A stretch of DNA of 64,000 bases from Paragonimus westermani (Eukaryota > Platyhelminthes > Trematoda > Plagiorchiida > Troglotrematidae). The notes under the pieces were generated by a model. The model was given only the letters and a program-made list of their open reading frames with translations, ran no database searches and had not been told where the DNA came from. The DNA lies in assembly GCA_008508345.1 (NCBI GenBank), contig QNGE01000987.1:127719-191718 (forward strand), read 5' to 3'. Numbering within the stretch: position 1 is the first letter of the stretch; every line of letters starts with the position of its first letter. The position numbers and the translations under genes are program-made. Positions 44,741 to 56,139 of this stretch are shown here, one piece after another.

Positions 44741-46369
44741 GTTCAGATTAAAAACCGACCAGCTTATATGCTGAACACAATATACTATACGGAAACAGAT
44801 CAACCCAAGATGTCTACCAGCCTCTAGAGGTTACATTCCCAGTCAATCACCACGCGATGTTTGGAATGTCAACTGTCTCTCGCGGTGCAGAAGGATATTT
44901 CCACCAAAATAACATCCAACAGAAAGAAAAATCATGACATGCACCCAAGTGCTTCTGGTAAAAGTTTATCGTTGTTCCCTGAATATGTTTCATTTCAATG
45001 TTTCCCACGATAAAAGTCGATCGCATGGGACAGCAAATAGTGTGAACGCACACAGCACATGTGGACTGTGTTTGTAGCTTGAATCAACTGGATGGAACAC
45101 CTACTAATGTGATCACGCACTGTGAGCTCAGGCGTCGTTTTGGCTAATAAATTCATTACCTGCATGATTCGGGACTGCAGATTTGCATGAAATTAATGAA
45201 AGCACAAAATTTTTTACAGTTAACTGTCTGGCCACTTCCTGTCAGCAAAATCAAGACCAGCCGGTCTTCCTCCAGGTAGAAGGCCTATGCGGGCGTTTTA
45301 TGGGTGCCGGAGAAAGTCCTCCACTACATTGTCAATCACAGAATTCAACAAACGCACAGATCTTGGAGATGGAACTGTCAGACAGTCCACAGTAAGTGCT
45401 ATTAAAAACCAGGATTTGTACCAAAATGACTGTTTCCCCTTCGACAAAATCCTAAACGGAATGCCTTTGAAGTCCACAATTGTCTGACCTATGTTTTCCA
45501 CGAGAAATTTATTTCTTTGGCTGGCAATGAGTTGTTATCACCGGCTCTTGAAGTCTTCTGATATGATCTGCATCGTGGACCCTGTTGTAGATAGAACTTG
45601 TGTAGCCTTCACCCGTTCAAACTGTTACTATGCAGTAAGCACTTGCCAAGCGTTTTAATTGGTTGCCCTTCTTCAGGTGGCACAGAAGTTGAGCCATTCG
45701 ACCTGTACCGCAACGATTCGGTTGCTCACCATCCTGGTTCACCCTGATGAAGCATGCAGAATTATTGCAGCATTAATTAGCAGCTGTGAATACAGTTGAA
45801 TTTATCGTTGAAGGTAGCGCTAGGGAACAGGCAACAGTGAGCTAATTTTTGTGTATCTCCAAATACACTGAACACAGGTTGATGTTAAATACAGTTGTTA
45901 TGGACGACAGCATTTTGGCTGCTACAAAGTCGGCAAGCAGCGTTGTGATGGAACTGCCCACAAGGTACTCGATAAACTGTCCAGTATTCTACATTCGCAT
46001 CTCCAGAAATGTGCATCTACAATGTGGTTACTTAGTTTGCTCCACAGTATCCCATCTACAAAATTAGCCCTGAATTAAACCACAAATGGAAGTCTCGGAG
46101 GTGAAGATAATTTGAAACTGGACACCAGCTACTTTGGGTCACAGACTCCGCACTCAGGCGGGCTTTTCACCTGGACCACTTCGAGAAGAAGCATTGAACG
46201 AGATTTTTGCGTTCATCAATCCTCATTGGTAGTGCATTCCGCCCACGGCCATTAGCAGCACTTCGGCTACCACGTTTGTGGGGCTGGCACGTTAAATAGG
46301 GTGCCAACGGTTTCACAACATGAATGCCCTAATAAAATGTTTCAACCTTAACGATAACCTTGTATGTAG
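44741..46369. other. No recognisable gene
   Basis: Overlapping runs at 45,183-45,395 and 45,287-45,487 (plus) and 45,298-45,501 (minus) have no assignable domain. Confidence 0.35.
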
Positions 46370-47029
46370 TGTTAAAGTAGCTGCCTATGTTGGATGCATG
46401 ACAATTGTTATGTGATTCATAAAAAGCCTCTGACCAAGCTACATTTAGCTATATATTCTGTTTTTGTTGAGCATTTTTCTTACGCTCGGAACCTTGATAG
46501 AGGCTGCGAGCATTCCTTGCAAAGACCAACAAAACAATTCAGTTTGCGCGCGCGAAAACCCATTTCTCTCCCGAAAGCAAATTTTAATGCATCACTAGAT
46601 CTTGATATCTTTTACTTGTTTGTTGCTTGCTCTCGCGTGGTTTTCCTTCCTTGATTTACATTGTTGGACCTTTGTTTGTATGCACCCCGCTTTCATTTGC
46701 GATTGACCGCTCCACCATCACGTGACTGTTGCATTTAATCGTATTTGTGTGAACCATATACATTGCGACCACTGATAAATTCAACATTGAGGCTCGCTGC
46801 TATTTTTTATTTGGTTCATTACAATGCTGCTATACCCCAGCGCCTAATTCATAAAAGAATCGCGTTCACGACTTCCCACACTTTTGGATCCAACTCGGCT
46901 GTCCAGCAGAATCGGAACCTGTAGACGCCCTATGCATCACAGACGCGACTATTCTAATTTCGGCCAACAGACAGGCGCTACAAGTAGGCTAAAAGTTGTT
47001 GACCAAACTCTAGACTTCCGGGATCAACA
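46370..47029 (+). mobile_element. LTR family 1, copy 5
   Basis: The copy starts TGTTAAAGTAGCTGC and ends GGGATCAACA (660 bp), with intact TG and CA ends. The left flank (TGTAG) and the right flank (GTGAT) do not match, so it either lost its duplication or is one LTR of a rearranged element. It is strongly diverged from the other copies but aligns along its whole length. A (CG)-rich stretch (GCGCGCGCGA) lies near 46,545. Confidence 0.75.
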
Positions 47030-47238
47030 GTGATTGCAATTCCTAAGTGCACAATACGTGTGATTGTTGTTTTAGCATACGAATGAGAACATTTTACGTA
47101 ACACCGAATACACTACTAATTTCGTGGTTAATATGCTGCGTCATTACCAGTGTGTAGAGAATGACCTGGGTTTGAGTTTGGCATCATGCCGATCACTATT
47201 GGGTTTCCTGATTACCACGATATGTAGTCAAACAGTAC

Positions 47239-47828
47239 TGAATCGTTCGCTGACGATTCAAGTTCACACCGAGTTACGCGTAATCTGTTGATCCAGTAAA
47301 CGCCTCTCAATATTCAACGGCAGAAGTAATCTATCCTCGGAACGGTTAACGAGAAGGCGCACGTAATAACTGGATTTAATACGATGCTGATTGAATCAAT
47401 GTACAAGAAAATTGTCTCTCACCTTGAATGTGAAAATCCTCGGAAATCTAAGAAAGAAAGTGCCCGCACAACAAATTGACAACCAGACACCGATCAACAA
47501 TGGTGGACGATAAAACGGGTTGAACTCACTCAAACAAATAGTCATTGGTTGGGTCAGAGCAAAACGGCTGTTCGTGCATCGAGAAACGACGGAAATCGTG
47601 AGTTACTCAAGGAAAAATACGGAAGAAAAATGTCTAATTTCGGCATTTAGAAGTTTACAGGGTTCGGACTAAATAGGGGTAAGGGAAACCGTCAAAGTAG
47701 GTAGTGTAAGAATAAGGATAAGTAATGTATCTCATTTGGGGAAGAGAACAAAGCTTAGGGCCATCTTTCAACATCAGGCAGAGTTCAGCAATCTCAAACT
47801 AACGCAACAAACCTTGGAAAAATCAACA
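47239..47828 (-). repeat. BEL-1 3' LTR (590 bp, fuller copy)
   Basis: This shares two blocks with the 5' LTR. 47,239-47,410 matches 54,407-54,579 nearly perfectly, and 47,748-47,828 matches 54,588-54,663. The segment between is absent from the 5' copy. The ends are TG and CA in plus-strand reading, as they must be for an LTR in either orientation. Differences in the shared blocks are few (for example CGCTGACG versus CGATAACG near the left end). Confidence 0.7.
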
Positions 47829-50419
47829 TACAGGTTTCAGCTTTATTTCAGTAAAAGCTAGACGTGTGGCTATTTTGTGATATTTTTGTCGCAAAAAGTG
47901 GATTACTTACAGAGCTTCCAAGAACCGTGGGAAGATATGATAATTTCAACTTCCAACAAACGTAGGATTTTGCCGGAAAACTGCATGAATGACTTCAGTG
48001 TTACATACACTACGTGCGTGTTTGCAGCTCATGGTCAATCAGTGGACGCTTGGACCAGAACAATATGACTATCTGTACCATAGTAACCTCAGTATAGTGT
48101 GATTATCTGATAGAACTCGTGTTGTTGCCTTAAACTTGGACTACGCCAGCCGCAGTTCACTATGTGTTCAGTGAAATCAGTTCGCGTATTTCCAATTTTT
48201 CGGTAGTGCTGACGGGTTTTACAATAAAGTTTTCACGTCATTAAAGGAGAAACCGGCCTAATTGCTAGATTCTTATTTTGCGGTGCATTCCGCGGTGGAT
48301 GCTTTCTTGTTCCATGCACCTCCTGAAAATCGGCGCTCACACTGACTGAATTGAATTAACAACCTGTGGTTTTCATGTACATACTGCACTTGGCTGTAAT
48401 TCGTACCTGCCTGTTATTTATAGGGTTTTCATATAAAGAGCCAATCGGGCCCCATTGAACCTTCCATTTTTCATCTCGTTCTGCCCGACTGAGCAGGTTC
48501 ATATCAGCCCACAAATTACGTCAACTGCTGCCTGGAGCCCGTCTGGTTTGTCCACAGCCGTGTCGGCGTTGGGACAAATGTACAAGCCAAGAAGGTTTTC
48601 TTTCCTGCCTTCGCTTATTTTCATCCAACACCACATCAGCTCGAACAATGTATAAAGCGAGTATGCGGTAACTTTCCAGTTCCGCGTTGGGTTTCACAAA
48701 CTGATTCCACCCTTAGTGGCCCTTGGAGCGTGATTCCATTGTGCACGAGTTGCCCGGAAAATCAGTGACGAATAATTTGTTCAGATGTCATTATACTCTA
48801 ACGCAAACGTATCTTCAAGACAGTATCCACCTATGTGTAACATGCAGGCCAGCCGACTCTACTCTGGATGCCCGTGAATTCGCGGACCAACCTTCGGGCA
48901 ACGTGGACGCACCAGGGGACAGCGCTCTTCCGAAGTAGGGGTTCGAACAACAGTTCTGGAAAGAGAAACAATACGAACAAACATGAGCCGAAGGCCCAGT
49001 AAGCCATGCACACGACTTACACAAACGACAGTTAAAACGGCACCGACAACACAGCAGCACGCCCCGTTACACAACTCAAATTCAATCCGTGCGCGCTCGC
49101 TGGTTTCGGTTGCGCGTTACATATGTGACCACCGATTCCGCCACAAGTTGTGGAATGTTATGCGTTACGATGAATGTAAATCATGTGTACATTTTCGATA
49201 TTCTTACCGTGTCATTAATCGGGTGGCCACTTGCCAAGGTTATCTCCATTTCCACTGCCTCCGGTTAAGTCTCATTCATTCTCATGCCAACTTCTTACTT
49301 CTTGCTACATTATACATGATATACCACCTAGTGGTCGAGTTGCCTGAGACCTGGAAGACTGAATTAATGGAGAGAAATCGCGAAAACTAATGGTGGTGGG
49401 CAGGGGATGTGACAATAATGATAACGAAGATATCCTTCACAGAAAAACACGCAGTCCATCATTTCACTTTCCAGGACAAAGCGGTTTCCTGGTGAATACG
49501 TGGCCAACTTGGTCCAACTGACCAGGATAGACCGACCTCCGGCCTGTCTTTTCTACTTCACTGTCCAACCAGAGACTAAAAATTTCAGTGAGTGGAACAT
49601 TTTCACGGAACTAGTTTTAGCGATGGCTAAAGACTGTGATTAACTTAAGAAAGATAGTCTTCAGCGTAATATACATACCTAACTTGAGAACAGGTGGTTC
49701 TCGTTTAAGTGTAAATCTTGTTTTTCCAGGCTGTTCAAGTAGCTCCGGGGCACTCAGTTGCCGTGTGCCTCTGGTTTGGCCGTTTCCAGAGTTAATATTG
49801 CAGTGTTTTATGGATAACTCTAGTTAGTAACATATCAGATTGATCCGAATGTAGTATGCGTATTATGACGCACTTTTATCATCCAATAAAATTTTGCTCA
49901 GGGCCAAGCTAAGCGTTGTAATTTTCACCCGGGATGTTTCGATTGTTCTCGACACTAGTTTGATTTTTTTGGTTTTCCTACCCCTCGAGGACTTCTGGTT
50001 AATAAACCCACAATGAGACATAATCTCCGCGAGAATGTTATATTTTCGTATCATTAAATATCGTCAAGTATACCGGGAACGTCTAAGACTTGACACCAGT
50101 AATGTTAGTATCTTCCTCGGTACTACCCCTACCATCTTGGAGAATGGAAGTATTTCATTAGCAAAACCTAGTAATTTTCATTATGGTTGCTTCATGTTTT
50201 TTCACTCTGGTGATGACAAAGGTGAGAAAGCAGTGGAGGGAGTGTGTCCAATCCCATCCGTTTAAATAATACAAGACCTGTACGGTTCAGGTGAGTTCCG
50301 TGGATAACAGATAAGCGAATTACTATGATGAATTCTACAGTAACAGCCTCCTCAATTCCTGATGCGGTATGATTATACTCCACTCAGGAGAAATCTCTCA
50401 GGAACAGTGATGTGAAGCT
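47829..50419 (-). other. BEL-1 3' region between integrase and LTR; mostly unreadable
   Basis: By position this should contain the integrase C-terminal domain and short 3' leader sequence. I recognise no such domain in the minus-strand frames (for example 50,054-49,863). Repeat S copy 2 is embedded at 48,850-49,072 and is probably an insertion. The length (about 2.5 kb) is more than a BEL element normally needs here, so other insertions are likely. Confidence 0.35.
48850..49072 (-). repeat. Repeat S, copy 2, with intron-like segment at 48,956-49,020
   Basis: On the minus strand this aligns with copy 1 from GTGTAACGGGGCGTGCTGC onward. The internal segment runs 49,020 to 48,956 and is exactly 65 nt. 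It starts GTAAGTCGTG, ends GTTTCTCTTTCCAG, and contains a CTTAC word, a possible branch site. The sequence that would be the second exon begins AACTGTTG, as in copy 1. Confidence 0.65.
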
Positions 50420-51234
50420 GCTTATCGTTACATCAGAGCCTCCTGTTTCCGGCCCGCATTTTGGCCGGAGAACTATACTGAACACTCCCAGTCCAACTAC
50501 AGTACCTTGGTACCAGCTGTTGTGTTACCGACGACAGAGCTCGTCTCACCGTTCATGTCCTTCTCTCTCAAGCCCCTTTCCAATGACTTGCACCTGCAGG
50601 ATTGAAATACCATCAAATTCCTCGATTCGATAGCCTATCTTTCAACACACACTGGTCCAGTTGTCGCAGCCTTCGTTTTAGCTCCAAGTCTGCTCCAACG
50701 AAGTTGGAACAGTTGTCACTATTAATGGCGTCCGGGTTGCCCCGCCTTCCCAAAAATCGCACTAGAGCCATGAGGAAAGAGCCCGTAGACATGAAGTGGG
50801 CCACTTCGATGTGAATGGTTTGAGTCTGTAAACAGGTAATTATGCTGCCATACCGTCCGAGCTCGCTTCTTCTCGCAGACACCTTAAATGGGTCGAAATA
50901 ATCCACCCCACAGTAACTGAATGAGTAACCGTCGACCGACGCTCTCATCGACAAAATTGGCGCCATCAGTTGAGTGCACTGTACAGCATAAACCTTGTTA
51001 CAGTGACAGCACTCAATTAACGAACGCCATACCTTTTAAAATCCAAAACCACCTTCTGATGCTGGCAAGTACATGGAAGGCACTCATATGCCCTGCGGAC
51101 TCGTGATAGTGGCGTATCAAAGGATTAGTGACAGTACCGTGACTAGGAATAATCACCAGCTTCACACCGTTTCCATTTTTTGATCGGATTTTATCTCCAA
51201 GATGCAGTGCTCCATCTATCAACGCTGACAGCAT
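50420..51234 (-). pseudogene. BEL-1 integrase
   Basis: On the minus strand the zinc-binding segment is clear at about 51,130-51,040: PLIRHYHESAGHMSAFHVLASIRRWFWI, with the H..H spacing and the tryptophan-rich end of BEL integrases (the matching cysteines lie in a degraded stretch). The catalytic core begins in the frame 50,966-50,613 with SYCGVDYFDPF, where the first catalytic aspartate is present, and INSDNCSNFVGA, where the second is present. The third acidic residue should follow near 50,510-50,480 in another frame, where VRRALSSVTQQ is readable. Frame changes separate all three parts. The integrase inserts the cDNA into the chromosome; this copy is inactive. Confidence 0.75.
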
Positions 51235-51392
51235 TCTTTCAATCTACACACCTTACCAGGATTTACGGCGGACGGTCACAGGACCCTGAGTTACTTTGAA
51301 AACTCGCGCTCTTGCACGAGCTTTTCTAGTTTGAGACAAAAGGCATTGATTTCGCACGTACGAAGGGTTCCTACTCTGAATGACGCACTTTG

Positions 51393-51966
51393 TCAAGTGG
51401 ATATAACCACGGACACAAAGTTAGCGTAACGTGATAACCAAGCTATGGCCCGCAGAAACTTAGTCCAACTAGAGTACCTTGGTATCAGCTGGTGCAGTAT
51501 GAAATTAGGGTCAGATTCCGTGGCAATCGCATGAGTGCGCCTAATTTTGGGGTCTCCCCTTAATAAGCACAAGGTTGGCACTTTCTGTCATTGTTCTTCT
51601 AAGTTCAACAGAAAACTAGGACCCCGCAACCAGAGGTTCATCTTCTTGGTCAAGGCTTGTGACACTCCCCCAGACGCCACATCGACCGGATTTAATTCAG
51701 AATGCACAAGCCTCCACTGTGAGACAGAAGTAAGGTCGTGGATGAGTTCTACACGACTGGCAACGAAAGTTGCCAAAGGCGATGAGGTGTCCTGTAGGTA
51801 TTGCAACACCACTTTCGAATCTGTCAGTGGTAAAACGTTACGTGTCGCAGTCAACTCACTAATAGGGAAGTATATTGGCTTGGACGATAAAACGACTGCA
51901 TTTATCTCCTTATTTTTGTGCGATTTCTATCTGTCTTGTTCTTGCGGCAAACCTATCGCAAAGTGA
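51393..51966 (-). pseudogene. BEL-1 truncated RNase H and linker (reverse transcriptase deleted)
   Basis: On the minus strand at about 52,040-51,955 the sequence reads VEDKLALNMTDSSV, then HGHFAIGLPQEQD, the segment that immediately precedes the reverse transcriptase in BEL/Pao polyproteins. Within about 100 bases it passes to SELTATRNVLPLTDSKVV, then LQYLQDTSSPLATFVASRVELI and QWRLVHSELNPVDVASGG, the second half of the RNase H. A full element would have several hundred residues between these points. The frame 51,581-51,393 continues with HQLIPRYSSWTKFLRAIAWL, the usual linker before the integrase. This is a clean internal deletion. Confidence 0.75.
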
Positions 51967-52121
51967 CCATGCCTGAGTATTACACTACTATCAGTCATAT
52001 TCAAGGCTAGCTTGTCCTCCACAGAAGGCTTTGTTCTCCGAAGTGCATCCGTCACTGTAACTCAAATCATATATCCTTCAGATCGGATGATCTAACGATA
52101 CCGGACGTACCCCGATGAGGT

Positions 52122-54177
52122 TTACAAAGTGTTCATTCCTGGCTTCGGTTCGACATGGACCTCAAAGGCTCCAACCGAAAATGGTCTTATTCGCAGAAGG
52201 CTCGTTGATGCTGCCCAGTCTCTGCTCCAGCACCCAGTGTGCTTCGGGTCATCGCATCCTATCAGAATCCCTACGCCTATTCTAGTTAGACTCTTGAAGG
52301 AACCACCCTTCAGGTGCGTCAATCTATCTACCTTTGATTGGTGGACAACTTCAGCCTGAATCAGTGGCAGCTGTTTCATCGTATAAAGTGAATCAGCTGT
52401 GATGGAGTGCTCCTGATACAACGATTGCAACTCAATCGATACCTTATTGCATGATGTTGCAGAATTTCCGTGTAGAGTACGGAACACCATCTGGCAGAGC
52501 TGTCCCTGCAAACCAACTGTCCTTGCAATAGATTCATCGAGCAATGCAGTGTCAGACCCGTTATCCAAGAAGGCATACGTTGTCACTGACGCTTTCGGGC
52601 TAACCAACCTGATCGGGACGAATCCTGGACACACGCCGTTTATATTGGACGCAGCACCGCACAAGGATGACTTTGTCGTTACTTCCTTACCCTGTTCGGG
52701 CCTATCCTCATGGACCAACGTTTGATGGCGTCGACCGCAACCCTGTACCACACATCGTATCTGTACTCTACAGGATTTGACAGCATGGTTCGATTCTAGG
52801 CAAACAAAACAGCGTCCGGTGTTCTTCAGAATTGCTTTGCGCTGTTCCAAAGACTGACCGCTGAGCCAACCGCAATCGGATATACCATGGTTGCCCTTAC
52901 AAGCCGGACACTTCAAGTTCACCTTCTCGTAAGGCACACCTACTCCGACGTTGCACCTCGAGTATCTGATTCCAGAATGTCCAGAGAATGGTGAGTAGCT
53001 CGTCCTGCTTTCTGGGCGAGCAGCCAACTGACCATATTGACTAGTACTGATAGCCACTCTTTTCTCCAAAACGCTTGACAAATCGCTAAAATTAAGTTTT
53101 CTCCCGTACTCAGTTATACCCTCGGCAACTTCTGCCCATCTTTCCTGAAGATGATGAGGCAATCGCTCAACTGATTTAATGAGGTTTGTTGTGCAGTTTA
53201 GCTTTGCACCGTATTCTAGCTGCATTAACAGCGCCTGACAGCCTTTCATTTGGCTGGCTAGTCCACGCAAGTCATCAGCGTTGCCAGCAACTAATCTGGG
53301 ACCCATGAAAACCTTCTTACTCAATGCTTGCATAATATCATGTCGGCGGCCAAACTGCTGGTGCGAAATCCTCATGGTCACTGTAAAACCCACCTTCTTT
53401 GACAAGAGTGCACGGTGCTTAATTGTCTCTTTCACCTTACCACGAGAATAATGCAACAAGTACGGAAGCTTTGATCCTCCATCAACTAACTTGTCTACCA
53501 CGTTACCTTCAAAATTTCCGAGCAAGATAAAGTGGTTCTTTGGAGACCCATCGAAACTATCCATCTCAATTTTCGGGAGACTAGCTCCAAGAACCAAAGG
53601 TCTGAGAGCCCGCTCTAACGACTCGACAGGGTCTAAACAAAAGGGGTTTTATTTCGTAGGCCCTCGATTGACCAGGGTGGCATGGTGTACCAAACTTGGT
53701 ACCGGCTGTCGGGGCGAGCTCAGATTTCGCAGCCCTACCCTGTTTTTTATGGGGTTAAGCAGTCTGCGTCTCAGTTCTAGCTCTTCTGCCTTCAAGACCA
53801 GCTCTTCCTCTAACAGGTCATCAGGAACTTCATTAGAAATATTCATCAGAGCACGATTAAGCGAAACAGGCAAAACAGCACTGGATTTGTGCACACTCTC
53901 CATCTTCTCCGGTGGGACTACCACCGTCCTTATCGTTATCTCTGGGCCGGATCCCTGCTTAGTCCTAGGGGCCCCAAACAAAAAAACCATGCTTAGCAGC
54001 ACCCGGTTCAGGTAGGACCCCATCAAGAAGAAAATTTTCAGAATTACTTAAAACATTTGGCACGAAAGAATCGTTCGTAAACTTCACAGAATTAGGATTA
54101 ATAGAAAGGGGGACATTACCGTAGTCATTGGTATCTAAGTGATTTTCGTCCAACAGGGGGAATTGTTTATGGGACAT
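52122..54177 (-). pseudogene. BEL-1 gag and protease, nearly open
   Basis: The main frame 53,597-52,122 covers 491 codons. Upstream the same frame continues past a single TAA at 53,649-53,651, and a frameshift near 53,970 links it to the start codon at 54,177 (MSHKQFPLLDENH). Gag contains the BEL-specific capsid-like region (LPKIEMDSFDG, NFEGNVVDK, KLPYLLHYSRGKVKE). It has zinc knuckles CPACKGNHGISDC and CFVCLESNHAVKSC, and a third, CVVQGCGRRH. The protease follows, with YAFLDNGSDTALLDES; the D.GS site, with its aspartate, is intact. The C-terminal part GVLIGCDDP lies near the end (as IGVGILIGCDDP). Gag packages the RNA and the protease matures the particle. Only two lesions break this 2 kb frame. 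Confidence 0.8.
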
Positions 54178-54406
54178 TGTAGCGGCTTCAATTGATAGAG
54201 AAGTGCTTGATCGTCCGGTGGCAAAACGCTGGCCACGAATGGCAGGATCAGACTCGATAACGCCATAATTGTAAGGACCGGAGAAAAACTTCCACGATGT
54301 TCGTCTTCGTCATTCTTGCAGAATGACGGAATTCCCTGACTGGATTACGTTCGTCCTTGTTAGAGTGTAAAGGTCTCAGTCAGGTGTTGAAGAGCTCCAG
54401 TACTAT
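54178..54406 (-). other. BEL-1 leader between 5' LTR and gag
   Basis: About 230 bases lie between the 5' LTR and the gag start codon, as expected for a leader with primer-binding site. I could not identify a convincing tRNA-complementary primer-binding site next to the LTR end. Confidence 0.4.
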
Positions 54407-54663
54407 TGAATCGTTCGATAACGATTCAAGTTCACACCGAGTTACGCGTAATCTGTTGATCCAGTAAACGCCTCTCAATATTCAACGGCAGAAGTAATCT
54501 ATCCTCGGAACGGTTAACGAGAAGGCGCACGTAATAACTGGATTAAATACGATGCTGATTGAATCAATGTACAATGTACAATGTACAAAGCTTAGGGCCA
54601 TCTTTCAACATCAGGCAGAGTTCAGCAATTCGAACTAACGCAACAACCTCGACAAAATCAACA
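54407..54663 (-). repeat. BEL-1 5' LTR, internally deleted
   Basis: This retains both ends of the LTR but lacks about 335 bases present in the 3' LTR. At the join the heptamer ATGTACA occurs three times in a row (54,570-54,592), whereas the 3' LTR has it once. This looks like filler DNA copied from the flank during an end-joining repair. The deletion removes whatever promoter or terminator signals lay in the middle. Confidence 0.65.
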
Positions 54664-55411
54664 CACGTGCTTTAAATTGGCATTACCCGCCCATCAATTA
54701 GTGCATGTTCTTCCCAGTTGCACCTAGTTTCTAAAAGATCTCCGGGCGATTGGAGGCCATGTGGTGATTTTCGAGAATTCAGCAGTGCTACCGGACCGGA
54801 TCGTTGCCCCATTCTTCGCGTCCAAGACTTGACCTTGACTCTAAATCCTAAGCGCGCCTTCTTTAAACTCGACCTGACGCATGCATAGTACGGAATTCTC
54901 GTCGCTGGAGAGGACATCCCCAAGACTGCTTTATAACAACTCCATTTGGTCTGTATGAGTTCCGTTGAATGCCCTTTTGGCCTTTGAAATGCAGCCCATG
55001 CGTTCCAACGTTTTATGATTAGAGCTGTACGTGGTCGCGAATTAGTCTTTGTCTAACTTGACGATGTTTCGGTCGCCAGCCGTTCCGCCGAATTACGCGA
55101 AACAAATCTTCGTGTTTTGCTGAGGCGCTTGAATGAATGCGAGGTATATCTCACTTCAGAAAAACGCGTTTTTGGATCCTCGTCCCTTCAGTTCCTCGAA
55201 CAGTATATAGACGTGGGTGGTATCAGACGTTAGACACCAAGGTGCAAGCGCTGTAGGAATAGCCCATTCCTGATCCCATCGAAATGCTTCAGCGTCCCAT
55301 CGGAATTGTTAACTATTACCACCGCTTTATTCCTCACTGCTCGCAGCTTCTGAATCCATCAACCAACATGCTCCATGGTTCTAATAGGGCAGTATTTCAA
55401 GTCCTGGGGCG

Positions 55412-55690
55412 ATGCAAGCGTTCAAGAATGTAAAGGCAGCACTCAGCGACGCGACGACCCTCGCAAATTTCAATCTAGGGCCGATTGCTCATCTGATTCT
55501 TTCGACTGACGCGTCTAACCATGTTGTCAGTGTACTTCTTCAGGAATGCGATTGTGGTGTATTTCGACCGGTCTCATTTTATTCCAGGATACTATCGTCC
55601 GCGCAAACACATTGTGGCACCTTTGGTCGTGAGCTGTTTTCTATCTATTTGCCCATTCTTCAGAAGGAAGTAACTCCGCCGGTTTAACAT
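55412..55690 (+). pseudogene. Gypsy-B RNase H
   Basis: The frame reads MQAFKNVKAALSDATTLANF, then LILSTDASNHVVSVLLQEC and FRPVSFYSRILSSAQTHCGT. These are the standard pattern AF..(L/V)K..L..A..L..(F/Y), L..TDAS..A.G.VL.Q and RP(I/V).F.S(R/K).L..(A)....(S)(T)F. The first catalytic aspartate (TDAS) is intact. The next expected motif, TDHKPL, is lost to a frameshift after 55,690; the following block at 55,783 has DIRHIDKTFNMTADLFSGL, corresponding to DIRH..G..N..AD.LSR. Confidence 0.75.
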
Positions 55691-56139
55691 ATCACAAACC
55701 TTGAGTCTACGTTTTTAACACCGGTCAAGATAAATATGTCCCCAGCGAAATATGGCACCTCTATTTTGTAGCGCAATTCACAATGGATATCCGACATATT
55801 GACAAAACCTTCAATATGACCGCTGATCTCTTCTCAGGACTACAGGCTAACGCGGCTTTTAGCCAGCAAGATGAGAATCAAATGTCAACTCCCTATTTTC
55901 CACCCATTTGCATCCCACCTTTTCAATGTTCTCGTATCCCCTTGCCATTTTCCGACTGCACTTTTATGTGTGATACTTCCGCGGTCCTTGCACGTCTAAC
56001 CCTATCCTTTTCTCTTCGTCAGTCCAATCTTCTCCAATCACATCCTCTGTCTCACTCTGTTGTCCGCGTCACGCTCAAATTGAGTGCTGCCCGTCACGTC
56101 AGATTCCCTGTGAGCAATGATTTGTGCTGTTAGATTAAA

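Larger units (their letters stand above)
47239..54663 (-). mobile_element. BEL-1: BEL/Pao LTR retrotransposon lacking reverse transcriptase
   Basis: Two direct repeats sharing both termini (TGAATCG... left, ...AATCAACA right) bound this 7.4 kb region, and between them lie minus-strand gag, protease, part of RNase H, and integrase. The reverse transcriptase and the first half of RNase H have been deleted between about 51,960 and 51,855. The 5' LTR (54,407-54,663) is itself internally deleted relative to the 3' LTR (47,239-47,828). Repeat S copy 2 lies inside the 3' part. The 5 bp flanks differ (AGTAC versus CACGT), so the two ends do not show a simple target-site duplication. The gag frame is unusually well preserved for a dead element. 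Confidence 0.75.

Noticed and set aside
53491..54015. 174-codon plus-strand frame opposite BEL-1 gag
   Set aside because: It is a shadow of the gag coding strand, with low-complexity serine-rich sequence and no domain.
47239..54663. A simple BEL-1 insertion with target-site duplication
   Set aside because: The 5 bp flanks are AGTAC and CACGT. They do not match, so I report a rearranged insertion instead.
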